The notes under the pieces: generated by a model
Database searches by the model: none
What the model was told of the DNA's origin: nothing
What the model saw: the letters and a program-made list of their open reading frames with translations, nothing else
Part shown: positions 37,768 through 46,485 of the stretch, piece by piece
Position numbering within the stretch: the stretch's first letter is position 1
Layout: the number at the start of each line of letters is the position of its first letter
Translations under genes and position numbers: made by a program
NCBI RefSeq assembly: GCF_011303555.1
Contig: NZ_CP049868.1
Span: 124,001 to 188,000, forward strand
Direction of reading: 5' to 3'
Length of the DNA: 64,000 nucleotides
DNA from: Pedobacter sp. HDW13
GTDB lineage: Bacteria > Bacteroidota > Bacteroidia > Sphingobacteriales > Sphingobacteriaceae

Positions 37768-38079
37768 TTATTGGTTTTTATTTTCGGGCTTGATAGCCGT
37801 TTTATTTGAATCAGGAACTACAGATGGTATGGTATCTGCAAGTTTCTTGTTTTTCTTTTTAAACAAGTTGTTCAATTTTTCCCCTGCTTTGTTTATTGCC
37901 TTGTCCGTAGCATTGTCGACGGTTTTGTTTACAGCTTTATCCACTACCTTATCAGTAGAGCGGTCAACTGAACTGCCTACTGCTGCTTTTGCTTTTTCTT
38001 TGAGTTTACTCAAAAACTGAGCTTGCGCCATCCCTCCTGCCCCAAGGGCAAGGAAAACAATAAAAATTACTTTTTTCAT
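37768..38079 (-). CDS. Small exported protein with a DK-rich heptad-like repeat
   Basis: 103 residues. Sec signal peptide (MKKVIFIVFLALGAGGMAQA) then a repetitive charged region in which DKxxDKAVNKTVDNATDKAI recurs with period near four to eleven, suggesting an amphipathic helix or coiled coil, and a lysine/proline-rich tail. No family recognised. It has its own promoter region containing the 20-bp inverted-repeat element at 38125-38144, with a TA-rich -7-like element 21 bases on, so it seems to be coregulated with the operon starting at 46196. Confidence 0.75.
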   Translation of the reverse strand: MKKVIFIVFLALGAGGMAQAQFLSKLKEKAKAAVGSSVDRSTDKVVDKAVNKTVDNATDKAINKAGEKLNNLFKKKNKKLADTIPSVVPDSNKTAIKPENKNQ

Positions 38080-38124
38080 GATCTTGATTTTCTAATAAAA
38101 ATAGCGCGGCTAGCGGTGCAGGTC

Positions 38125-38144
38125 AATCATTAAAAAAGATGATT
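38125..38144 (-). promoter_or_regulatory. Shared inverted-repeat promoter element, copy 1
   Basis: AATCAT-N8-ATGATT with spacer TAAAAAAG (plus-strand reading). On the minus strand the element ends in TTG, 20 bases before TATTTTTA, the spacing of a Bacteroidota -33/-7 promoter, 46-65 bases before the ATG at 38079. A 27-base block including it differs by one base from that at 46242-46268. Confidence 0.65.
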
Positions 38145-38151
38145 TTTTTTA

Positions 38152-38696
38152 TTAAATGGCAATTATATTCCTATCTGTAAACCATTTACCGTAATCAACC
38201 CCATAATCACCATAGCTATCTGTTCCTGAATAATATTTAAAAAGGTCAGCAAATTGCTTTGATATTGTTTTGGATTGGTCATCAATACCACACTTACTGT
38301 TTGTCCGTTACTTGTTGCGGCGAGTATAATGTTGCCATGCCTGTATTTGCTCCATCAGTATAGTTCGCACCACCGGAAATTACGTCCCATCCATTTTCTT
38401 TTGTGGGCATCCCCATGGAGAGTTCAGTATTTACCTGCACAGTGCTTTTTAACAATTTGTTCCAGCAGGCAGCAAAATCTTCATGAGTAGATGCAGTTGC
38501 TTTGCTCATAACTGCTTTGCATAGGCACCGTTTTTTTTATCTGTAATGGATAATTGAATACCGACCTCATTTTTCAATTCTTGCCAGCCCTTGAGTACGG
38601 AAATGAAACCACGTCGAAAGTTTGTTTTTGAGCGAGGCTTGTACAGCTCATCGCTACTATCATATTGAATAGCAAAAATATTTTTATATGTTTCAT
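38152..38696 (-). pseudogene. Broken paralogue of the exported protein at 42272
   Basis: An ATG at 38696 begins a signal peptide (MKHIKIFLLFNMIVAMSCTS), then QKQTFDVVSFP, matching QKQTFDAVNYTIP of the 42272-43648 protein. The match continues in shifting frames: GWQELKNEVGIQLSITDKKN, VMSKATASTHEDFAACWNKL, ENGWDVISGGANYTDGA, then SVVLMTNPKQYQSNLL. At least four single-base gaps (near 38590, 38515, 38335, 38227) are needed; adding one base at each gives 182 residues ending at the stop 38152. With so many breaks in 545 bases it could be a true pseudogene or a poorly read stretch. It covers only the N-terminal domain of its paralogue. Confidence 0.75.
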
Positions 38697-38707
38697 TACC
38701 TAACGAA

Positions 38708-40039
38708 TTATTGTAACAGCTTCCTAAACTCATCCAGGTTAAGTTGATCAATAAAAGATTCTTTTACGCCCATTAAAAAAATATAATTTGGCTTGAAACG
38801 ATACATTACATCGATCAATGCTGGTTTGGTGCCATTGGGCGGATATTTTTTCAGGTATTCCGGGTTGATCTGGTACAGATTGAAACCTTCGCTGCCGGTA
38901 TAAAATTCGGTGAAATAAAAATTTCCATATATTTCTTTTGAATCGATGTTGCGGTTATAAGGGACAGTAAAAGATTTATTATCAGGTTGGACAACTGCAT
39001 GTTGGTTCAGCCATTTTTCATCCTTGGATTGCAGCAATCTGGTAACAGCTTGTTTTTTCTGCTCATTTACAGCAAGTATATCCCGGGCACTTTGCTCCTG
39101 CAATACCTGTTTGTTTTTTTGATCCTGTAAATAACGGCTTTGCACTTTCTCGGATTCTATGATTGTTTTTGCCAGGTTCTTTATTCTGTCCTGCATATTT
39201 GCTACCAGCTCAGGCTTTTCCCTGTCATAATATTCCAGCATATCTTGTAAAAATTTCTTCCTTGTAATGGGAATAAAAAAAGGAATATCGCTGTGCGTAA
39301 TAAATGCATGGCGATATACAAAATCGTTATTTACAGTAACGAAACCAGAATTAGGAAAGTTAATGCCGTACCCTTTGCCTGGTTTATTCTCAATTACCGG
39401 ATAAGGACTGAGATTGCCTGCTTGTTCACTATTCAGATCAATAAAACCATCTCCCTTGTTGATGGCATTTACAACCCTGCTGTTTGCAAAACCATAGTAA
39501 TTAAATATGGCAATAAAAGGAGCATTTACCTGCGGTGAATTTGCCGGAATTTTATAGGCATCGGCATTTCCCTGGAAAGAATTAAACGCTTTTTGAAACG
39601 ATGGATTTCCATTTACCCTAAGCACTCCCTGGTATTCATCTACAATGGCCAGCTTATGTGTTTGCACATTACATACAAATGCATGAAAGCCCAGGTTGTA
39701 GGTATAGCTACAGGCAGAAAACTGATTATAATATATTTTAGAATTTAGCCCAAAGCTGGCTTTGGCCAGCCCACCTGTAAACTGTAGCTTTGGTTTGGTT
39801 ATGTTTTCAAATGCCTCCATCATTTTTTTTGCATTGGCTATCTCCGTTGAAGAAATACCTTCTTTGCCCCCACCAGTTACGCCGCCAATATGAGCATCCC
39901 AAAACCTTCCGGGTTCTTTTAATACACTTTCTGCGGTACAATTATCTTTATTGATTTGCACCTCCCATGCTTTAAAACTGGTTTGTGACTGAGCAACAAA
40001 CCCACAAAATAACAAGCTGATAAAAAATATTTTTTTCAT
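38708..40039 (-). CDS. Exported hypothetical protein
   Basis: 443 residues with a Sec signal peptide (MKKIFFISLLFCGFVAQSQ). The mature protein is about 40 percent unassigned globular sequence (residues 30-250; for example GRFWDAHIGGVTGGGKEGIS), followed by a helical coiled-coil-like part (about 265-330; RIKNLAKTIIESEKVQSRYL) and a C-terminal domain. No family recognised. It is the sixth gene in the minus-strand run of exported proteins, 13 bases after the TPR protein. Confidence 0.8.
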   Translation of the reverse strand: MKKIFFISLLFCGFVAQSQTSFKAWEVQINKDNCTAESVLKEPGRFWDAHIGGVTGGGKEGISSTEIANAKKMMEAFENITKPKLQFTGGLAKASFGLNSKIYYNQFSACSYTYNLGFHAFVCNVQTHKLAIVDEYQGVLRVNGNPSFQKAFNSFQGNADAYKIPANSPQVNAPFIAIFNYYGFANSRVVNAINKGDGFIDLNSEQAGNLSPYPVIENKPGKGYGINFPNSGFVTVNNDFVYRHAFITHSDIPFFIPITRKKFLQDMLEYYDREKPELVANMQDRIKNLAKTIIESEKVQSRYLQDQKNKQVLQEQSARDILAVNEQKKQAVTRLLQSKDEKWLNQHAVVQPDNKSFTVPYNRNIDSKEIYGNFYFTEFYTGSEGFNLYQINPEYLKKYPPNGTKPALIDVMYRFKPNYIFLMGVKESFIDQLNLDEFRKLLQ

Positions 40040-40051
40040 GTTATGTCTGTT

Positions 40052-42193
40052 TTATTTTCCAAAAATACCTGTTCCCTGTACCGAGCCGGCTCCTGTATTC
40101 AGGCTTATTCTTCCTTCCATGCCTGCTGATGCTGTTACAGGATTGCCAATTTGCCCCGGTTCTGGCATACCGGGAGTAGGCAGACTTGCTTCAGCTTCAA
40201 CACTACCCTTTATAACTACATCTTTAACACCCGTTCTGTCTATTTCTACATCAACGCCACCCCCCACTTTCGCACTGGCTTCTACAGGGCCCATACGAAC
40301 ATCAACGCCCGTTTTTGGCCCGATACTTACCGTACAACTTTTAAACGAATCACCAAAACCTGCATGATCTAAATCCTGATTCAGTTTTACGCCAATTATA
40401 AGTGCATTAAATTCTGTAGTAAGCCCGCTACAATCTAATTTCATTTTAAAGCCCAGGTTTGCTAGTCCCAAAGTCTGACTAAACTCGCTATTGATATTAC
40501 AGTTGGGATCTTTAAATGTTGTAAGTTTGCCGCCCTTAATTTCACCGGGGTCTGCACAGCCATAACTTACCCCAAGCACTTCTGCTTGTAAGGAAAGATC
40601 CTTCAGCCATTGTTTTTTCAAGCCTGCATTGATGCCCGGAAGCAACGCAGGATAGGTAGTATAAAGCGATAAATAAGAAAATTCATTCAGGTATTGCTTT
40701 TGCGTGGTTAGATATTCCAGGTACAGTTCCTCGTACTTTGTATTGAATGCAGCAAGGTAAGTATCTACAGCTTTTACAGATTCGTTACAGAGCGCATCAT
40801 TATTTTCTGTTCCACCTTGCCCAACGTTTTTCCATCTTTCATTAATTTTTTTCATTGTTGCCTCATATTCTTTTTTGTATATGGCGCCATCTCCTTTTAC
40901 GAAGGCCGCTATTTTTTGCAACACCGCATTTTTTTTATTTTGGAGATTTTCCAATACCATTTTTTCTTTGGCATTCATTTTTTCTGCAAACATAGGAACT
41001 GCCACGATCTGCATAGCGCTGCTTTGACTAATAGAGCCTGGATTGGCAATCACCTTGCTCTGGGCATTCATAAATTGTTTTTGCTGCTCTTCTAATTGCT
41101 TTACTGTTTGTTTGTTTGATTCTTCGGTGATTTTTTGCAATGGTTTCATTGTTTTATCAATTTCAGCCAAAAATTGTTTCCGTTGCTGCTCATAAATTTT
41201 CATGGCTGCATACGATTTGGGAAATTCCATCGGAAAAAAGTTACCAAGGTTCAGCAAGTCATCACTTTTATTAGCCGGTGGAAAATTATTGTAATCGCCT
41301 GCGCCCGGTGCATAGCCGAATTGATTTAATTTATCTTTTCGTGCAACTGTATTTCCCTGTTTAAATGCAGCTTTGGCATGGGCAACGGCTGCAGTTTTAT
41401 CGCCTTTGTTTTCGGCAATAAGGCAGAGGGTTTCGTGTGCTTGCGTATGCGCAGCGGCGATGAGCAATGTACTGTCTAAATATTTTTTCGATTTGTCCAT
41501 ATCGCCCAAAGCAAACCATGCCTGGCCGAGGTTGTTGAGGATGGTGCTGTTCTTTTTAAATTTTGCTTTGAGCTGATTTAAAATAGGGATAGCCATTTCG
41601 GGTGCCCCCATCATAGTGAGCATAGATGCATAGTTATTCAGGTTATCGGTATTAGCAGCATCATCTTTACATACCTGCGCCATCAGGCTAAGTGCAATTT
41701 GTATGCGCCCCTGCATCCACAACACTGTTGCGGCTTTGCCCATTTCATCTGTATTAGTTCCCTTTTCTTTTAATGCTTTATAAATTTCGTTGGCTTTATT
41801 TTTTGCAGCAGGTAATACTGCCGAAAAAGTACGGCCACTTATATTGCCAACGAAGGCACCCATACCAGCTGATGAAGGCGTAACTGCAATAGCCGCTATT
41901 GCTTTTGCATCTTTCACAGGAACAATCCGATTGGAAGCACTAGCGCTTGTTGTTGTTTTACTGCTGTTTACCTGTTTTATGGCATTGTCCATCTTTTGCC
42001 CTATACCATATTTATTGAGCAAACTGTCGTAGCCCTTTTTCGCCCTGGGATCCATGTTGGAGATCTTTTCATTTAGTTTTTGCATGGCCTCAGCCAATCG
42101 CTTCTTATCTGCCTCCATTTGCTCTTTAGAAGGCCTTTGGGCAAAAGAAATGCTGCTAATGAGCATCAGCATAACTGCGATTAAATATTTCAT
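40052..42193 (-). CDS. Large exported tetratricopeptide-repeat protein
   Basis: 713 residues. Signal peptide (MKYLIAVMLMLISSISFAQ), a helical N-terminal region (KEQMEADKKRLAEAMQKLNE), then TPR-like repeats at about 155-290 (LWMQGRIQIALSLMAQVCKD, NNLGQAWFALGDMDKSKKYL). A long helical middle (about 340-560) leads to a C-terminal glycine-rich beta region (about 590-713; VDVRMGPVEASAKVGGGVDV) that repeats short beta strands. TPRs mediate protein-protein contacts, so it could be the scaffold of the exported set. No family recognised for the rest. Confidence 0.85.
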   Translation of the reverse strand: MKYLIAVMLMLISSISFAQRPSKEQMEADKKRLAEAMQKLNEKISNMDPRAKKGYDSLLNKYGIGQKMDNAIKQVNSSKTTTSASASNRIVPVKDAKAIAAIAVTPSSAGMGAFVGNISGRTFSAVLPAAKNKANEIYKALKEKGTNTDEMGKAATVLWMQGRIQIALSLMAQVCKDDAANTDNLNNYASMLTMMGAPEMAIPILNQLKAKFKKNSTILNNLGQAWFALGDMDKSKKYLDSTLLIAAAHTQAHETLCLIAENKGDKTAAVAHAKAAFKQGNTVARKDKLNQFGYAPGAGDYNNFPPANKSDDLLNLGNFFPMEFPKSYAAMKIYEQQRKQFLAEIDKTMKPLQKITEESNKQTVKQLEEQQKQFMNAQSKVIANPGSISQSSAMQIVAVPMFAEKMNAKEKMVLENLQNKKNAVLQKIAAFVKGDGAIYKKEYEATMKKINERWKNVGQGGTENNDALCNESVKAVDTYLAAFNTKYEELYLEYLTTQKQYLNEFSYLSLYTTYPALLPGINAGLKKQWLKDLSLQAEVLGVSYGCADPGEIKGGKLTTFKDPNCNINSEFSQTLGLANLGFKMKLDCSGLTTEFNALIIGVKLNQDLDHAGFGDSFKSCTVSIGPKTGVDVRMGPVEASAKVGGGVDVEIDRTGVKDVVIKGSVEAEASLPTPGMPEPGQIGNPVTASAGMEGRISLNTGAGSVQGTGIFGK

Positions 42194-42271
42194 ACCTTGG
42201 TTTTGTTTTTATCCGGTTAAGGAAGAATTAATTTTTTATTGCTGCTTTCCTGCTTTAAATTGGCATAGGAA

Positions 42272-43648
42272 TTAAATCTTTTGAAAAGAGAGTACTGTTT
42301 CTATTTTGTTTTGATCATAATCTCCCTTATACAAACTCATTAAATTTCTCCATTCATTATTACCATATTTCTTGGAATAAAATCTAATGAAGTATTTACT
42401 TCCTGCACCTGAACTCGTTTTTCTTTCCAGTACATTTCCTTTAAAAGCAAACACCCCCTCACCCTTAAATTGTTTGCTTTTAATTAGGTCATTGTAATAG
42501 TCATAACCTACTGTGTAAGAAGATTGTATTAACACATAATATTTTCCATCTGCATTGTAACTGGTAGCCGTATTTAAACTATTACCATACAACCCACTGC
42601 CTGAAACCCACGTACCTGTCAGCTGTTTTTTATAATCCACATTTTTTTCAGCAACCCCATTTATTTTTAAAGTGAATAAAAGAAAATTCAAGGCCATCTC
42701 CATCTCGCTGCCCAGTATGTTATCAGCTGAATTAATAATGGCTAGGTTTGCGCCTACCTGTATAACCAGCACGGTACCTTTTATAACCTCACCCCCAGGT
42801 TTAGTGATGCTATTGCTTAACATATAATAAGGCAGCCCCTGGCTGGTAACTCCTTTTTCATGATCACCTTTTTCGAATAACTGGTTGTTAGAACCGTTAT
42901 ACAGACTCCAACCATCAAAAACGTCAAAGAAAATATGTTCCATATCTTTTTCTAAACTGCCAGATGATTTTACCATGCTCATGAACTCAATAATTCTTTT
43001 TCCGGTATTCGTCGTTTTTTCTAAGGTTAAACTATTTTGCCCCGCATTTAAACTCCAGGTGGGCGGAACAGTAATTGAATAAATATTTTTGCTACCTGAA
43101 CCATTTGTATAGCTTGTGGGCGAAGCCGGATTTTCATTAACAGGTTTTTCAGTTGCCGTTTCGTTTAGGTTGAGGTTTTTTATAAAATCCAATAGTTGAT
43201 TTTTATATTTATCGGTATTGGTCATGATGACCACATTGGCCATTTTGCCATTTCCTGTAGCGGTTATCAGCGTTACCCATCCTTTACCAGTACCATCGGT
43301 ATAATTGGCTTGTCCCGAAATAACGCTCCATCCTTTTTCAGTAGCAGGCGCCTGCATGATTGGTTCCCCGGAAACAGACACGGTAGCTTTTACCAGTTTT
43401 TCCCAGCTGGTAGTAAAGTTTTCGCTTGCCGGGGCTGTGCTTGCTGCCGAACGTAGAATAACAGCAGTTGCATAGTTTCCTTTACCATCATTTTTGGTGG
43501 ACAGTTGAATGCCATTTGCCATTTCTGTTTTATCCCAACCACTGGGTATGGTATAGTTTACTGCATCAAAAGTTTGCTTTTGGGCAAAACAAGTATAACT
43601 TACCATCAATAGCAGGTTAAACAGGAGCATATTTTTTATGGGTTTCAT
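42272..43648 (-). CDS. Exported protein with two PsbP/DcrB-like domains
   Basis: 458 residues from ATG 43648 (MKPIKNMLLFNLLLMVSYTC...), which begins the signal peptide. An ATG at 43702 overlaps the previous stop as TAATG and would add 18 residues. The mature protein holds an N-terminal domain (about 25-160; YTIPSGWDKTEMANGIQLST), a linker rich in E, P, S, T and N (about 165-190), and a second copy of the same fold (IYSITVPPTWSLNAGQNSLT), then a C-terminal lipocalin-like part (LTGTWVSGSGLYGNSL). The I-P-x-x-W start of each domain recalls PsbP/DcrB proteins. The broken gene at 38152 is a paralogue of the first domain. Confidence 0.75.
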   Translation of the reverse strand: MKPIKNMLLFNLLLMVSYTCFAQKQTFDAVNYTIPSGWDKTEMANGIQLSTKNDGKGNYATAVILRSAASTAPASENFTTSWEKLVKATVSVSGEPIMQAPATEKGWSVISGQANYTDGTGKGWVTLITATGNGKMANVVIMTNTDKYKNQLLDFIKNLNLNETATEKPVNENPASPTSYTNGSGSKNIYSITVPPTWSLNAGQNSLTLEKTTNTGKRIIEFMSMVKSSGSLEKDMEHIFFDVFDGWSLYNGSNNQLFEKGDHEKGVTSQGLPYYMLSNSITKPGGEVIKGTVLVIQVGANLAIINSADNILGSEMEMALNFLLFTLKINGVAEKNVDYKKQLTGTWVSGSGLYGNSLNTATSYNADGKYYVLIQSSYTVGYDYYNDLIKSKQFKGEGVFAFKGNVLERKTSSGAGSKYFIRFYSKKYGNNEWRNLMSLYKGDYDQNKIETVLSFQKI

Positions 43649-43701
43649 CTTTTTAAGGTTTTCATTTCTCAAAATCATTTCAAAATGCCGGCAGTTATAC
43701 A

Positions 43702-44809
43702 TTAGTGAAGTAAATAGTTATACCCGCTTTTATTATTTGTATTGTTGCCATCGGTAAAACCAGATCCGGTTATTTGAATGTTGAACTTGTAAAGTACATT
43801 TTTGGGCAAAGTGGAGAAATTAGCACCTCCAGCTACTCTCGCATCATAGAAAAGTTCTTTTACGTTTCCCGGGTAAAGGGAATTTCACCTGCGTCCAAAG
43901 TATTTCCCCGGTAGCCTGCCCGCAACAGGCAGTTTCCAGAAAAGTACTTGGATCATTATCTGTATCTTCAACTCTGCTTTGTAGGCTTAACGAGGCAGTT
44001 GATGGAATGGCTGTTTCACCAATATTTTTTAAGGTATAATAAATCCTGACGAATGATGCTGTATCCAATGGGCTCTTTTCTATTTTGGTAATGATAACTT
44101 CTATATCTGCCGGGGCTGGTGGCGGCGGTGGAATGGTAAACGAAGATTGAATCGCATTATTTGTAAAATTCAATTCAGAAAATTGCTGCCCAACCCATGT
44201 TTGGGAAGCGGTGCCAACATTTGATCTCATTCCATTTACACAGAGTTCAAATGAGTATGCATTGCCCACTATAATACCATTAGTGCCAAATGTATTTCTG
44301 CTACTCATAGATTCTCCGGGATTTAGCAATTGATTTATTTCGCTTGTCAGGCTGGTAGAATTGCCACCTCCCATGGCGCCACCATTTATGTAGCCTTGAA
44401 CTGATAACAGACCTTTTTTTACAGCAGCAGTGCCCACATTTTTTAAGGTATAATTTACGGCGTAGGTATTACCTGTATTGGGAGAAAAGCTAATATTGGT
44501 AATCACTATGTCAGGAAGGGCCGCTGGTGTAGTCGTTGGATTCGTTGTAGTGGTGGGCTGATTTGGCGTTTGCGTTGTGCCTGATGGAGGCGTGTATAAC
44601 ATACCTGTTGCCGTTTGCTTCGGCGGAACTATTGATACATTTGTAGTTGGTGTAGTATTCGTCTGTTGCGGTGTCGACGTAATGATTTGTCCTTTAACCT
44701 TAGCGTTAATAACCGGTTTAACCAACCCACTTGAATCAATTTTTTTTACTTGTGCATTGCTGCCGATTGCAGCTGCGATGAATAAGAATAAGGTAAGTAT
44801 TTTTTTCAT
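43702..44809 (-). pseudogene. Exported CARDB-type adhesion-like protein, two frameshifts
   Basis: Signal peptide (MKKILTLFLFIAAAIGSNAQ), a threonine/proline-rich linker (about 45-95), then two CARDB-like Ig domains (DIVITNISFSPNTGNTYAVN; DIEVIITKIEKSPLDTASFV with YYTLKNIGETAIP). The first frame ends early at 43844. Adding one base near 43903-43909 and one near 43862-43864 continues the second domain (NTLDAGEIPFTRETVKELFY) to a stop at 43702-43704, giving 369 residues. CARDB domains occur in surface adhesins. It is the third gene of the exported run; the shift is probably a sequencing fault. Confidence 0.78.
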
Positions 44810-44869
44810 GGATTTTAGATTTTATGAGATACCTTGTTCATTGGTTAGGTTTTATTATTGAAGATTATA

Positions 44870-45487
44870 TTAAAAATTAGTCCAGGCTGTTCCTTTAACT
44901 ACATCCCAACCCGACTTGTCGGTTGATCTTAACTTTCCATCTACACCCCAGTTATTATATATCCAGCCGATGCGGTTGGCTTTAAATTTTATTTTGCTGG
45001 TACCACTGGCAATATCATCGGTACAGCTCTCCACATTTACATCTTCCAATATGATTTGCCGGGTCAAAATCGGCACCTGATTATTGGTTCTACTCGTTAT
45101 CGAAATATCTATCCTTGATATGGGAAAAACGGCTGATAGCGGTGCGGTTATCGTTTTTGCAGGTATGGCTGCTAATGCTGTGGCTGCAGATTTCAGATTT
45201 ATTGTGGTAGCAGCTTTTACAGCCACAATTTGCGTTGGTGCTGTATTCATCATGTTCCTAAACGTACCTACATAACCGCTTGTTGGTACCTCGAGCTCTA
45301 TCAAAGCAGTATGGTCTACCCCACCTGCTAAATTTGTAATGATGAGTTGGTCTTCATATCCACGGTAGGTAGATGTTCCCTTTACACGGATTCCATCGCT
45401 TTTGGTAACTTTCCCGTAAATCGTTGTGGTTTGTGCAAACAAACTTGTGGTAAAAAGGACAGCTAAGAGCAGAAAGGTTGTTTTCAT
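44870..45487 (-). CDS. Exported Hcp-like (type VI tube fold) protein
   Basis: 205 residues from ATG 45487 (MKTTFLLLAVLFTTSLFAQ). The mature protein has the order of conserved stretches seen in Hcp tube proteins: IYGKVTKSDGIRVKGTSTYR then GYEDQLIITNLAGGV near the start, a central RIDISITSRTNNQVPILTRQ and IILEDVNVESC, and near the end SKIKFKANRIGWIYNNW. Hcp normally lacks a signal peptide and is made with a type VI apparatus; here there is a Sec signal and no other type VI gene in view. It may be a free Hcp-fold protein used by another system. Recognition is by pattern, not a search. Confidence 0.6.
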   Translation of the reverse strand: MKTTFLLLAVLFTTSLFAQTTTIYGKVTKSDGIRVKGTSTYRGYEDQLIITNLAGGVDHTALIELEVPTSGYVGTFRNMMNTAPTQIVAVKAATTINLKSAATALAAIPAKTITAPLSAVFPISRIDISITSRTNNQVPILTRQIILEDVNVESCTDDIASGTSKIKFKANRIGWIYNNWGVDGKLRSTDKSGWDVVKGTAWTNF

Positions 45488-45572
45488 TTTATTATATTTT
45501 AAATTCAAAATTTCATATTGTAACAGTACCTGGACAGATCAGTGGATTCTAGCATTAAAAGCCTATGCTGGA

Positions 45573-46196
45573 TTATTCCCTCTTGGTAATAAAAGTTGGA
45601 AGCGTATTAAAATAGGCATCGGTTTTACAGAATAAATGCCATTTCATAAAATCGAGGTACATGTCAGAACCTGTAAAATAAATTGTTTTTGAAGGCATAG
45701 TTGGGTGCGGGTTTCCGTTTTTATCTTTAAACTCCAGGGTAGCGCTTACTTCATCAATTTTCCAGGCATCCAATCCAAAAAAAGGCCCATTACCTTGTGT
45801 ATTGTAGAGTATATCTACCATAACACCGGTTTGCCTGTAATGGGCAAGGCTGTTAAAAGCCTGATCGAAACCTGGTGCCTGGGGCAAGGTAAATTCTTTT
45901 GTACTCCATACCTTTAGCTCCGGCATGTAATTCTCCATCATGTATCCTTTTTGATAATTATCCGTACCTGATGTTGGATAAACTCTTACAATTAATTTGG
46001 AGTTAAGTTCCTTATTATCCTTCCCGGTTTTAACCGTAACTTTTGCAACGGCCAAGAAATAATCGGCATCATTAATGGCAACAAGCGTTGAGGAAGCTTG
46101 TTGGATATTCCCACTGCCTTTAACAGGTTTTAAAATTTGTGCATGCAACACAGTTAAAAAACAAATACAAATGATGGTAATAGATAGCTTTTTCAT
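45573..46196 (-). CDS. Exported hypothetical protein
   Basis: 207 residues from ATG 46196 (MKKLSITIICICFLTVLHAQ), a Sec signal peptide. The mature part looks beta-rich (YFLAVAKVTVKTGKDNKELN, VDILYNTQGNGPFFGLDAWK). I do not recognise the family. It is the first gene of the run of exported proteins that extends to 38152, and its control region holds the inverted-repeat element at 46246-46265 and is shared with the divergent histidine kinase. Confidence 0.75.
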   Translation of the reverse strand: MKKLSITIICICFLTVLHAQILKPVKGSGNIQQASSTLVAINDADYFLAVAKVTVKTGKDNKELNSKLIVRVYPTSGTDNYQKGYMMENYMPELKVWSTKEFTLPQAPGFDQAFNSLAHYRQTGVMVDILYNTQGNGPFFGLDAWKIDEVSATLEFKDKNGNPHPTMPSKTIYFTGSDMYLDFMKWHLFCKTDAYFNTLPTFITKRE

Positions 46197-46245
46197 TTTT
46201 GTAAAATTTATTAATGTAAAATTAGATTGAGCAACAAGAGCGGAC

Positions 46246-46265
46246 AATCATTAAAAAAGATGATT
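46246..46265 (-). promoter_or_regulatory. Shared inverted-repeat promoter element, copy 2
   Basis: AATCATTAAAAAAGATGATT, identical to copy 1 at 38125-38144. On the minus strand it is followed after 21 bases by TAATTTTA, then the ATG at 46196. Same spacing as copy 1, so it looks like a conserved promoter/operator. Confidence 0.65.
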
Positions 46266-46431
46266 TTTCATCTATTGGAAGATGAGATAAAATTTCAATC
46301 AACAAAGCGGAACCGATTCTATTGCTTAGTTAATATTTTAACTAACTTTAGTTGAAACAGAGAAATAGCAAACCTAAATCAATCAGGCATACTACGCTAA
46401 AAGATGGTTTTTAGTTAAGTAACGCTAAAAA

Positions 46432-46451
46432 AATCATTAAAAAAGACGATA
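46432..46451. promoter_or_regulatory. Shared inverted-repeat element, degenerate copy 3
   Basis: AATCATTAAAAAAGACGATA, 17 of 20 bases as in copies 1 and 2, with the spacer TAAAAAAG unchanged. It lies 34 bases before the kinase ATG (46486) and just upstream of a TAATTTG -7-like element at 46473. It may serve autoregulation of the two-component system or act on the divergent operon. Confidence 0.5.
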
Positions 46452-46485
46452 AAAAACAAAAACTGCTATACCTAATTTGCGCTCA

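Noticed and set aside
38125..38150. The AATCAT...ATGATT element as an intrinsic terminator
   Set aside because: The stem is only six A/T-rich pairs and two copies lie at a constant distance before start codons, which fits a promoter element better.
44870..45487. A type VI secretion cluster
   Set aside because: Only an Hcp-like protein is present; no sheath, baseplate, VgrG or ClpV genes are in the window.
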